Assembly: GCA_964391805.1 (NCBI GenBank)
Contig: CAYMNK010000008.1
Span: 1-64,000, forward strand
Source of the DNA: RUG14300 sp964391805
GTDB taxonomy: Bacteria; Bacillota; Clostridia; Christensenellales; CAG-1252
Direction of reading: 5' to 3'
Length of the DNA: 64,000 nucleotides
The position numbers and the translations under genes were made by a program. Positions within the stretch are counted from its first letter, which is position 1; the number at the start of each line of letters is the position of its first letter. Of the stretch, positions 7,582 to 15,772 are shown in pieces. Below the pieces are notes generated by a model, which saw only the letters and a list, made by a program, of their open reading frames with translations, was not told the origin of the DNA and did not search any database.

Positions 7582-10152
7582 TTATTCGGAGCGTAGACAC
7601 TCGACGGGGTCCTTGTTGGCTGCGATACGCGCGGGAAGCACGCCTGCGATAAAGGAAAGTACTACGCTGATAAAGAGCATTACGAGGGGGCTCCACCATA
7701 CTATTATGGCAAGATCGCTGATGCCTAATAGTAGTTTGAGTATATAGTTCGCAAACAACGTCAACAGCCATGTGATAAATATACCGATAAGTCCCGATGT
7801 TACACCTAATAGGCTGGATTCACTTATGAAGATGCTTGAGATATCTATCTTACGAGCACCGACGCTTCTCAAGATACCGATTTCCTTACGGCGTTCTAAT
7901 ACAGATGTGTAGATGATAATCGCTATCATGATACTCGATACAACCAAAGATATTGCCGCAAATCCGACTAAAACTCTCGTCATAGTATCGGTTAGAGTAT
8001 TGACGAAGGTCATTATCATAGATAGATTATCCGAATATTTAATCTTGTTACCATTTTGAGCTTCTTGAATATTATTATATTCGTCTAAGAATGCGATTAT
8101 TTTATCTTTATCCTCAAATGAGTTTGCGTATATGCTTATTGAGGTGGGAATCTCATATGTACATACACCCATTTCGCGTTTAAAGGCATTGATTTCCTTG
8201 TCACCGAGTAACATCTTACCATTATAATCAAGTCCGGTTTCAAGATAATTCTTATATAAGGATCCTTCCTTAGTAGCTGTTCTATTGGACATATACTCTA
8301 CAAGTTCAGATGTGTAAGCAATACAACCGTTAATACAGGTAACCGTGGCACCCTCTTTAGGACGAACGACACCGACAACCTTTAGTTCTACTGCATTATT
8401 CTCAACAAAATCGCTCTTAAGTCTATCCGTTTTAGATGTTTGAACCCATTTACCCGAGTCATCCATATGATAATAATCATTACCTGTCATCGCCATATAG
8501 GTGAGGTTAAGTAGGTCCTCAAGTTCGTATTCTTCGGTAAAAATATCACTATTGGTTCCGTTGGTAAGCATATCACCTAACGTATTGGGCGAAAGCAAAC
8601 CGAGAATGAAGAGCATATAGTCGGATATTTGATTCTTTTCGTCAACGACTAATACAAGTTCGTTATATTTGGTAGGCCATCTCGAATCGCCTAACAACTC
8701 GTATTGACTATCGAGCAATGTTTGGTTATCGATAAGTTCATCCCACGAATTAACCGCAGCGCCGTATTGTTGCAAAGTATCCATTAAATCTCCGAATTGT
8801 TCGGGAATTACGTCCTTAATACTATCGGTAAACGGATACATCCATGTATAATCGGTATCTCCGTCTATCTTACGATAAATGTCCATCGATACGCCGTAGT
8901 TATACTTGACATAGCCGAGTTTTTCAAGCTCTTCATGATTCTCATTTATATAAGTTTTTAATGAGCCCAAGTCGTTAGTTGAGAAAATACCTTGGATATC
9001 TTTCATCAAATTACCGACCATAGGTTGAATGTAAACCTTATCGCTATCGGGATGTGATGGTCTATCATCGGCATTCATACCCGATAATAAACCCATTGCA
9101 CCCATTAAGTCCATATTAGTATCGTTAATGGTGATAGGATACTGGCTCAATGCATTTTGCTCTATAGTCGATATATAGCCGTTAACACCGGTGGATAAAG
9201 CAAGTACCATCATAATACCGATAATACCTATACTACCTGCTATAGACGTCAGTAACGATCTACCGAGTTTACATCTAAGGTTAGTTAAACTCATAGACAT
9301 AGCCGTACCGAGACTCATAGAAGTCTTCATCCTCTTCTTATACTCTTGCTTTCTAAGTTTACGAAGAAAACTCTTACGCTCTTTTTCGTTTTTGGTGTTA
9401 GACGAGATAATGCTTTCTCTTTCATCCGACTTACGCTTGGCATCTTCCATTTCAGCTTGCAAGCAGTCCTCTAATGAATACGGATCGGTATCGTCGATAA
9501 TTTCGCCGTCGCTCATCTTAATGATACGAGTACTGTATTCATCGGCGAGCGAATCATTGTGGGTAACCATGATAACGAGTTTATCCTTGGCAACCTCTTT
9601 GAGAATGTTCATAACTTGTACGCCCGATTCGCTGTCTAACGCACCTGTCGGTTCATCTGCTAATATAATAGACGGATTATTGACGAGGGCACGCGCAATA
9701 GCAACCCTTTGCATTTGACCACCACTCAATTGATTGGGACGTTTTCTCGCTTGATCTCTCAAACCAACTATTTCGAGAGCAGCCAAAGCACGCTCTCTAC
9801 GTTCACGTTTGGATACATCGGATAGAGCCAAGGGCAACTCAACATTTTTCTCTACGCTAAGGTGAGGAATCAAATTATAGCTTTGAAATACAAAACCGAT
9901 TTGTTTATTTCGATACAAATTCCAATCGGAATCGGTGTAAGAATTAGTGCTTTTTCCGTCAAGATATACAATGCCTTCGGTGCAAGAATCCAACCCGCCT
10001 ATAAGGTTAAGTAACGTGGTCTTACCACAACCGGAGTGACCTAAAATACTGACAAACTCAGATCTACGGAATTGAACGGAAAGCCCTTTCAAAACATGAA
10101 CGGCTTGTTCTTTAGTGCCGTAATCTTTTACGATGTTTTCTAAACGCAACAT
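7582..10152 (-). CDS. MacB/FtsX-type ABC transporter, ATPase and permease in one chain
   Basis: The N-terminal LolD/MacB-type ATPase (about 1-230) shows Walker A GHSGCGKTT, signature LSGGQMQR, Walker B ILADEPTGAL and the VTHN switch. After a charged linker comes a membrane helix (about 300-330) and a roughly 370-residue extracytoplasmic domain. Three C-terminal FtsX helices end the protein (about 725-850), with the family motif RRKEIGILRSVGA. Such proteins transmit force across the membrane or export peptides in antimicrobial defence or envelope remodelling. I use the ATG at 10152 (856 residues) with GGAG about 9 bases upstream. Promoter at 10226-10254. No two-component system is beside it. 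Confidence 0.92.
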   Translation of the reverse strand: MLRLENIVKDYGTKEQAVHVLKGLSVQFRRSEFVSILGHSGCGKTTLLNLIGGLDSCTEGIVYLDGKSTNSYTDSDWNLYRNKQIGFVFQSYNLIPHLSVEKNVELPLALSDVSKRERRERALAALEIVGLRDQARKRPNQLSGGQMQRVAIARALVNNPSIILADEPTGALDSESGVQVMNILKEVAKDKLVIMVTHNDSLADEYSTRIIKMSDGEIIDDTDPYSLEDCLQAEMEDAKRKSDERESIISSNTKNEKERKSFLRKLRKQEYKKRMKTSMSLGTAMSMSLTNLRCKLGRSLLTSIAGSIGIIGIMMVLALSTGVNGYISTIEQNALSQYPITINDTNMDLMGAMGLLSGMNADDRPSHPDSDKVYIQPMVGNLMKDIQGIFSTNDLGSLKTYINENHEELEKLGYVKYNYGVSMDIYRKIDGDTDYTWMYPFTDSIKDVIPEQFGDLMDTLQQYGAAVNSWDELIDNQTLLDSQYELLGDSRWPTKYNELVLVVDEKNQISDYMLFILGLLSPNTLGDMLTNGTNSDIFTEEYELEDLLNLTYMAMTGNDYYHMDDSGKWVQTSKTDRLKSDFVENNAVELKVVGVVRPKEGATVTCINGCIAYTSELVEYMSNRTATKEGSLYKNYLETGLDYNGKMLLGDKEINAFKREMGVCTYEIPTSISIYANSFEDKDKIIAFLDEYNNIQEAQNGNKIKYSDNLSMIMTFVNTLTDTMTRVLVGFAAISLVVSSIMIAIIIYTSVLERRKEIGILRSVGARKIDISSIFISESSLLGVTSGLIGIFITWLLTLFANYILKLLLGISDLAIIVWWSPLVMLFISVVLSFIAGVLPARIAANKDPVECLRSE

Positions 10153-10225
10153 ATAGTTACAATCTCCTAACATTAAAATCTTTTGTTAATTTAGCAACCC
10201 ACTTATACAAAATGAGTCATTAATA

Positions 10226-10254
10226 ATGATATACTATAATAAGAGATATGTCAA
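10226..10254 (-). promoter_or_regulatory. Promoter of the MacB-type ABC gene
   Basis: On the minus strand TTGACA (10254-10249), 17 bases, TATCAT (10231-10226). The start codon is about 75 bases downstream. A near-palindrome AATGAGTCATT lies at 10211-10221 in the transcribed leader. Confidence 0.75.
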
Positions 10255-10337
10255 GAAAAGTTTTTTTAGCATAATCTTAACTGATTTTTATTATATTTGG
10301 GTTTCTTTCGCTCAGTATATAACAAACATCATTAACA

Positions 10338-11372
10338 CTAACACTCAACGGCGACTTTGATGACTCCGTCAAGGTGCTTTTCAAATATTTCGTAGCCTTC
10401 GTCTATTCGAGTCAAAGGAAGTGTATGTGTGATAAGCGGTTCGGTATCGATTTCGCCCTTTTCGATAAGGTCGAGAATGGTGGGTATATCACATCCGTCT
10501 ACACCGCCTGTTTTAAATGTAAGATTTTTACCGTACATATCGGGTAACGGTAATATTTGCGGTTTATCGTACAATGCAACTATGGTAACGATAGCATTAG
10601 GGCGAGCACAACGCCAAGATAGTTCAAACGTAGATTCACTGCCAGCTACCTCTATAACTCTATCCGCACCGCCACGATCGGTGCATTCCTTTATGAAGTT
10701 TTCGCATTTTTCTGGTAAAACCGTCAACACGTCTGGGTAATGCTCGTTAATAAACGCTATACGAGTCCTATCTTTTTCGCATACGATAATCTGCTTAGGA
10801 TGACGAAGCATTACACACAGTAAAGTACAAATACCGGTAGGTCCTGCACCTATTATAAGTACGGTATCATCTTCGGTAATTTCCGTTATTTTGCTTGCCC
10901 AAAAACCCGTAGATAAAACATCACCGACAAAAAGTGCTTGTCTGTCGCTGACGGAGTCGGGGATTTTATCCAAGCCTTGATTAGCAAACGGAACTCGCAC
11001 ATATTCGGCTTGACCGCCGTCTATACGGCACCCTAATGCCCAACCGCCGTTTATGTCGGTACAGTTATTAACAAATCCGTTTTTACAGAAAAAGCACTCT
11101 CCGCAAAAAGTTTCCACATTAACCGTAACTCTGTCACCGACTTTTACATTAGTAACATCGGCTCCGACTTCTTCGACCACGCCAACCATTTCGTGCCCGA
11201 GCGTAATTCCCTTTACTGCACGCGGTACGCTACCGTGTTTGATATGCAAGTCGCTCGAGCAAATACTCGCAAGCGTCACCCTAACAATAGCATCTTGGGG
11301 ATTTTGAACTACCGGTTTATCTTTTACTACAAAATCGAGTTTACCTTTAGAAATATATGTATATGTTAGCAT
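10338..11372 (-). CDS. Zinc-dependent alcohol/polyol dehydrogenase (MDR family)
   Basis: The 344-residue product is an MDR-type NAD(P)-dependent alcohol dehydrogenase. The catalytic zinc region is CSSDLHIKHG with GHEMVGVVEEVGADV; the structural zinc site is the four-cysteine loop CGECFFCKNGFVNNC; the Rossmann motif is LIIGAGPTGICTL. The fold and length are complete. The pattern resembles the threonine/sorbitol/2,3-butanediol dehydrogenase group, but the substrate is not readable. It is the last gene of the minus-strand glycan cluster, 78 bases after the DUF4965 gene, so oxidation of a released sugar or polyol is plausible (inference). Confidence 0.9.
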   Translation of the reverse strand: MLTYTYISKGKLDFVVKDKPVVQNPQDAIVRVTLASICSSDLHIKHGSVPRAVKGITLGHEMVGVVEEVGADVTNVKVGDRVTVNVETFCGECFFCKNGFVNNCTDINGGWALGCRIDGGQAEYVRVPFANQGLDKIPDSVSDRQALFVGDVLSTGFWASKITEITEDDTVLIIGAGPTGICTLLCVMLRHPKQIIVCEKDRTRIAFINEHYPDVLTVLPEKCENFIKECTDRGGADRVIEVAGSESTFELSWRCARPNAIVTIVALYDKPQILPLPDMYGKNLTFKTGGVDGCDIPTILDLIEKGEIDTEPLITHTLPLTRIDEGYEIFEKHLDGVIKVAVEC

Positions 11373-11450
11373 TTTTGCTCTCCTATATAAAGGAACGCAT
11401 AAGCATCCTGTTAGATAACTTATGCGCTCGCAAAGATGAAAGATATTTGA

Positions 11451-13487
11451 TTATTGTTCTTTTTTATTCATCAATAAAATGAAGCATCCGCCTTGAACGG
11501 TGCGGTTCTTGAAGAATATCGTCTTACCGCTAACCGTTTCGTACCAGTCACCGAAGGGAACGCGGTTTACCGACTTTTTAAGGAACACGTCGAGAAGTGC
11601 AATCAACGATTTTTGCTTTTCGATATCATCACTCAAAGCCGTAGCCCACATTAGCCAATCGCTCTTGGTGTATTCGGCACGACTGTCAAGGGGTACACCG
11701 TATTCGTTTGCTTTAGCAATATAATAATCCACTTCTTTCTCGAGAACATCTTGAGGGAACAATCCTAAACCAAGAAGTTTATCGATAGCCATATTATACT
11801 TCAACGAGAAAGTCGAATCGTCGGAATCCCATGTAAGCGGAATATGATCGTATTTAGCGCCAAATTCAACAATCTTGTTAGCATAGTCCTTAGCAATGGT
11901 CATATATTTCTTACCTGCTCTCTTTTCGCCGATAACGTCACAAAGACGAGAATAACAAGCAATACCGCAAGTTGCCTTAATTGCAAGGTTGATATTGTTT
12001 TTGAGATGACCTGCGAAGTCGTCCGTACAAAGCTGATTTTCGGGATATAAGCCGTATTCCGTCAAATAGTTAACCCATTTATCGAGTAAAGTCTTTTCCG
12101 CCTTGAACATCGAAATATCGCGGTCTTTAAGATAACAAGAATACATCATTATCAAAATGTTTGCACTTTCTTCGACAGGCATCTGACTGTTAAAATCATA
12201 TAAATCGAGGCTACTCGGCAAGAAGTAGATAGGCAAATTTGCTCTAAGCGGTGTTTTATTAGAATCGAAGGACAAATCAAAAGTATCACTCCTGTTTTTT
12301 AAGCCGTATACTTGACCTAAACAAAGCGGATATGTTCCAACGTCATGAGGCGCAAAATCGAAGGGCCATACGGGCATTTTCGAGAATTTGAATATAGGTC
12401 TCATCATACCTTTGACAAGTTCGGTATTTTCCAACAAGTATAGGGGCATAGACGGATAACTTACGTCTACCGTACCTATACAACCGTTAGATTGACATTC
12501 CTTAGACAAGAACAAAATATTTCCGTCGCCATCGGTGATAAGCTTATGAGCACCTATACTTTGTCTCAACGATGCTACAAGAATATCGTAGTAGGATTTA
12601 GCGCTCTTTCTGCCCAAATATTTGACAGATTCTTTGAGTTGCTTATCACAATCGGCAAGCTTCTTATCGATTATGCGAGAATTAGCCTTGATGTATGCAA
12701 GAGCATCGAATATGGAATTATTCTCGAGATAATAACCTTTACGATAATCTCCGAAATAATCGATGGAGACTCTATCGTCGTAACCTAACAAAACAATACC
12801 GCTTTTAGCGTTAGCCACACAACCCATATATACATCTTCGGAATTACAACCGAGCGTTCTATTACCCGAAGCAAGATATGCGCTTATTGCCTTATCGTCT
12901 GCAAGATATGCCGAGTCACCGGCTAAATACCAATACCCCCAATCGGCTCCGACTTCGTCGGCAGACACCGATAACGGCATTTGTCTACTTAGTCCAAGAT
13001 ATGCCGATTCGATTCCTCTAAATTTATACACACCACCCTTAACGTCCTTATTGGAGTTAGAAGGGATGTCGTTATAAGCGATATTACGGTTAATAAAGAA
13101 TGATACCTCTGCACTATCAACTCCGCTTACACGGTAGTTAACATAACAAACAGGCAACGATAACAACGATAAATCGTCAAGGGGTAGCGGTGAAACAAAG
13201 CTAAGTTTCAATTTAGCATCCCCTGCCTCGAATTCATAATCGGTGGTATATGCGGTTACATTCAGCGAAACTTGTTTTGCGGGTTTTACGCCGGCGGAAC
13301 GGAAAAATTCGCTATCGCCTAAAAAGCAATATGCTTCACCGTTTACGCGGATAAAACCGAATATCTTCTTTAATTCACCATACCAAGTAGCGATTTTACC
13401 GCTATTAAGCGCTTCATCCATACACCAAATCGAGTAATTAGGATCTTTAACAAAAAGCGGATATGCTGGCATTATTCTCTCAATCAT
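11451..13487 (-). CDS. Glutaminase-A-like protein (DUF5127/DUF4965)
   Basis: The 678-residue protein shows the hallmark of the GtaA-like/DUF4965 family, FDFAPHDVGTYPLCLGQVYG, at about residues 375-395. The C-terminal half looks like an alpha/alpha-barrel (ANILIMMYSCYLKDRD, NLAIKATCGIACYSRL, DSRAEYTKSDWLMWATAL). The N-terminal half is beta-rich. Fungal relatives are called glutaminases, but bacterial members sit among glycoside hydrolases and may act on glycans. No signal peptide is present, so it should be cytoplasmic. The start is the ATG at 13487 with AGAGG 6 bases upstream; the in-frame TTG at 13493 overlaps that site. Neighbours (GH31, GH36, esterase) favour a carbohydrate role. Confidence 0.8.
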   Translation of the reverse strand: MIERIMPAYPLFVKDPNYSIWCMDEALNSGKIATWYGELKKIFGFIRVNGEAYCFLGDSEFFRSAGVKPAKQVSLNVTAYTTDYEFEAGDAKLKLSFVSPLPLDDLSLLSLPVCYVNYRVSGVDSAEVSFFINRNIAYNDIPSNSNKDVKGGVYKFRGIESAYLGLSRQMPLSVSADEVGADWGYWYLAGDSAYLADDKAISAYLASGNRTLGCNSEDVYMGCVANAKSGIVLLGYDDRVSIDYFGDYRKGYYLENNSIFDALAYIKANSRIIDKKLADCDKQLKESVKYLGRKSAKSYYDILVASLRQSIGAHKLITDGDGNILFLSKECQSNGCIGTVDVSYPSMPLYLLENTELVKGMMRPIFKFSKMPVWPFDFAPHDVGTYPLCLGQVYGLKNRSDTFDLSFDSNKTPLRANLPIYFLPSSLDLYDFNSQMPVEESANILIMMYSCYLKDRDISMFKAEKTLLDKWVNYLTEYGLYPENQLCTDDFAGHLKNNINLAIKATCGIACYSRLCDVIGEKRAGKKYMTIAKDYANKIVEFGAKYDHIPLTWDSDDSTFSLKYNMAIDKLLGLGLFPQDVLEKEVDYYIAKANEYGVPLDSRAEYTKSDWLMWATALSDDIEKQKSLIALLDVFLKKSVNRVPFGDWYETVSGKTIFFKNRTVQGGCFILLMNKKEQ

Positions 13488-13511
13488 AGTCAACCTCTTT
13501 AATTATATTTT

Positions 13512-13686
13512 TCCGTAACTTCGATTACGGATTTACTTTTTATTTAACAAATATCCAAGTCCGACGTCCGCGGTCTTTAAGGCTTGTCTTTTTGGACAGA
13601 ATCTTAGAAACGACTCATATATATAGTTTACCACATCAAGCATTGTAAAGTCAAGAATGAGTTGATTTCTTCCTTAACAAGGTTGC
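13512..13686 (-). pseudogene. Decayed second GH36 alpha-galactosidase (3' remnant)
   Basis: Read on the minus strand, 13686-13594 matches the intact GH36 gene (about 16555-16650) almost base for base: QPC-stop-GRNQLILDFT, then VVNYIY and, after a one-base frameshift, VSKILS. Here TAC of the intact gene has become TAA. After a short unrelated stretch (13593-13576), 13575-13531 matches the intact gene's extreme C-terminus (DCGSWTWILV) and its stop codon. The likeness continues some 20 bases beyond the stop. So this is a paralogue with an internal deletion, a stop and a frameshift. It sits between the ATPase gene and the DUF4965 gene. Confidence 0.85.
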
Positions 13687-13720
13687 CGAATGCAAGTGTT
13701 ACAATCGACTAACAACCGAT

Positions 13721-15454
13721 TTACTCTAAATGAGTTAAAAACTGCTCGACGTTAAGATACTTGATTTCGCCTAAAGCACCGTTTTCTCCTCGATACAAAA
13801 CGCACTTGTCGGTAATTCTGCCATACTTGCTCTCAACAATATCGCATTTGTCTTTATTCAATAAGTGCTTGGCTTGTTCGGCAACCATCTTATCGCTATG
13901 TTTAATCTCATAAACGGAACATGTATGACTGTTAATATCATAAATAACCATATCAAATTCCCCGCCTAAATCGAATCTAAATTGAAATACTTCTTTCCCT
14001 TTGGAAAGTGATTTTTGTACTTCGAGCAGAACAATATCTTCCAACATTTTGCCTTTAACGTTGAATAAGATCTTATCTATGATATACGTCTTGTCTATCT
14101 CCGAAATAGATTTGAAATAAGCATCTTGCATTAAAGAATATACTAACGCTTTTGCAATAGAATACCTCATTCCGGGTTGCGCGAAAACAAAATAATCTTT
14201 CCGGCTACCGCTCTCAAAAACAAGGGAGCATTTGACGATCAAATCAAGCAAAATAAGATACTTTTTGACCTTATCGACATGTTCTTGTGTGATTTCAACA
14301 GTTAATTCGCTTTTTTCTTTGACTTGAATAATTGCTTTTAATCTTTCAAGAATCTTCTCATAATCCACATCGTCCAACACATGTGCCGTCGTGGGACGCT
14401 GTTCTTTCATAAGATGATTTTTAGCAGAACCGAAATCGTGAGATTTGAACTTTTCTTCGATAACACTTAAAAGGAAGTAGTGATTCATACTTTCAACAAT
14501 TCGGTTTATTACATTAGTAAGCTCACCTTTGTCAAAAAGTTCTCTTAATTGATTAAAATATTCACCGTTATTATCATTTTTCAATGTGTGTTGAATATTT
14601 CTACTAATTGCCGTATCGATATATTTGCGAGTGCTTTCGTCATCTCTAAACGAAACGTCGTCGAATACGGAATCGGGATCGTCAAAGTCCATATTCTCCA
14701 TTTTCAACGTGCCACCATACTCGATATATTTATCTATAGAATGAATTTGTAACAATCTCTCGTATTCCCTAAACGGTATGAACAAAGTATGAATCATTAC
14801 GTTTCTGTCATACAACTCGTCTCTGTTTGCCATGGCAAATCCAAGAGAATCCGTTCCCGAAACAACTATTTTCATACCCATCATACTGAATATATCGGAT
14901 AAAACAGCCGCCGTATTGATAAAGTCGTCTAAAAGCGTGATTTCATCAATAAAAACATATCTGTAACCTTGACTGTAAAGTGCATTTAGATCCTTGGTGA
15001 GGTTAGACATCGTATCTGTAACCTGGACTTTAATATATGCGGTTTTGTTAATCGGCAATTCACTAAGCATCTGGAAAAGCAATGTAGTCTTCCCCGTCCG
15101 TCTAAGTCCGTAAAGAATACAGATTTTACCATCATAATTGCCTTCTACAAATTTTTTCAATAGGTAAAAACAATCTCTTTTTTTATATTTTGCTACACTG
15201 TTACAAAAGCCGTTTAACCCCTCTCCGATAACCACTTTTGTCTTAAATTCGACAACGTCAGGTCGGGAAACCGAAACTTTTATTTCTTGAGCAGAATATA
15301 CTTCGAGCTTTTTTAAAAAAGCAGTATATTTTGCTGTATTAACCTTGTTTTTATCACATTCATAGTTTTGGTAAGTACGCAAAGAAACGCCAAGATATTT
15401 GGCGCACTCGCTTTGTGTTAACCCTTTAGAAATACGTAATTCTTTCAAAGTCAT
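13721..15454 (-). CDS. XRE helix-turn-helix / AAA ATPase / nuclease-fold fusion protein
   Basis: The 577-residue protein has three parts. Residues about 1-60 form an XRE-type helix-turn-helix (LKELRISKGLTQSECAKYLG then LRTYQNYECDKNKV). Residues about 105-330 are an AAA_14-like ATPase with Walker A ILYGLRRTGKTTL and Walker B RYVFIDEITLL. The C-terminus resembles the DUF4143/PD-(D/E)XK fold, with GGEFDMVIYD followed by VYEIKHSDK as the D...ExK pattern. I use the ATG at 15454; the in-frame GTG at 15463 lies within the GAGGTG site. It interrupts the glycan cluster and has its own promoter with an unusual tandem array upstream. The role is unknown; self-regulation through the HTH is plausible. Confidence 0.82.
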   Translation of the reverse strand: MTLKELRISKGLTQSECAKYLGVSLRTYQNYECDKNKVNTAKYTAFLKKLEVYSAQEIKVSVSRPDVVEFKTKVVIGEGLNGFCNSVAKYKKRDCFYLLKKFVEGNYDGKICILYGLRRTGKTTLLFQMLSELPINKTAYIKVQVTDTMSNLTKDLNALYSQGYRYVFIDEITLLDDFINTAAVLSDIFSMMGMKIVVSGTDSLGFAMANRDELYDRNVMIHTLFIPFREYERLLQIHSIDKYIEYGGTLKMENMDFDDPDSVFDDVSFRDDESTRKYIDTAISRNIQHTLKNDNNGEYFNQLRELFDKGELTNVINRIVESMNHYFLLSVIEEKFKSHDFGSAKNHLMKEQRPTTAHVLDDVDYEKILERLKAIIQVKEKSELTVEITQEHVDKVKKYLILLDLIVKCSLVFESGSRKDYFVFAQPGMRYSIAKALVYSLMQDAYFKSISEIDKTYIIDKILFNVKGKMLEDIVLLEVQKSLSKGKEVFQFRFDLGGEFDMVIYDINSHTCSVYEIKHSDKMVAEQAKHLLNKDKCDIVESKYGRITDKCVLYRGENGALGEIKYLNVEQFLTHLE

Positions 15455-15538
15455 ACCACTCACCTCTACATCAATTTATCATCTGACGATATGCGTTTTT
15501 CGTTCGCATTATTATCAAATTCACTTGGTCTTGTGTAT

Positions 15539-15568
15539 ATTATACCACTATATGTTTGAAAAAATCAA
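15539..15568 (-). promoter_or_regulatory. Promoter of the XRE-ATPase gene
   Basis: On the minus strand TTGATT (15568-15563), 18 bases and a perfect TATAAT (15544-15539), preceded by TGG. The leader to the ATG at 15454 is about 78 bases. Just upstream of the -35 begins the decamer array at 15576-15640. Confidence 0.75.
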
Positions 15569-15590
15569 TAGATAATTGCGTCACTTTTTC

Positions 15591-15630
15591 GCTTTTTTGC
15601 GTATTTTTGCGTATTTTTGCATATTTTTGC
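15591..15630 (-). repeat. Tandem 10-bp repeats with phased A-tracts at a promoter
   Basis: On the plus strand four back-to-back decamers read GCTTTTTTGC, GTATTTTTGC, GTATTTTTGC, ATATTTTTGC. On the transcribed (minus) strand this is an A5-A6 tract every 10 bases, right upstream of the -35 of the XRE-ATPase gene. Phased A-tracts bend DNA and can act like UP elements; the sites could also be operators. An imperfect dyad (TGCATATAATGCAGTGCA) adjoins at 15629-15646. Confidence 0.8.
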
Positions 15631-15667
15631 ATATAATGCAGTGCATTGAAACTGTGAGATTTTATAC

Positions 15668-15740
15668 AAAAAAAAAGAGGTGTCTATTATTTAAAAGGGG
15701 ATTGCCGATAACCCACTTTCTAAAAAGAAACCTCTTTTTC
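15668..15740 (-). terminator. Terminator of the GH36 gene
   Basis: On the minus strand AAAAAGAGGT near 15740 pairs with ACCTCTTTTTTTTT ending near 15668, with about 48 bases between that fold into a smaller inner hairpin. The long U-run supports termination. The loop is unusually large. Confidence 0.6.
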
Positions 15741-15772
15741 TCCGTAATGTTAAGTTGCGGATTTAATTCATT

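Noticed and set aside
7582..10152. A bacitracin-type resistance module (BceAB)
   Set aside because: ATPase and permease are in one chain of the MacB/FtsX type, and there is no two-component regulator next to it.
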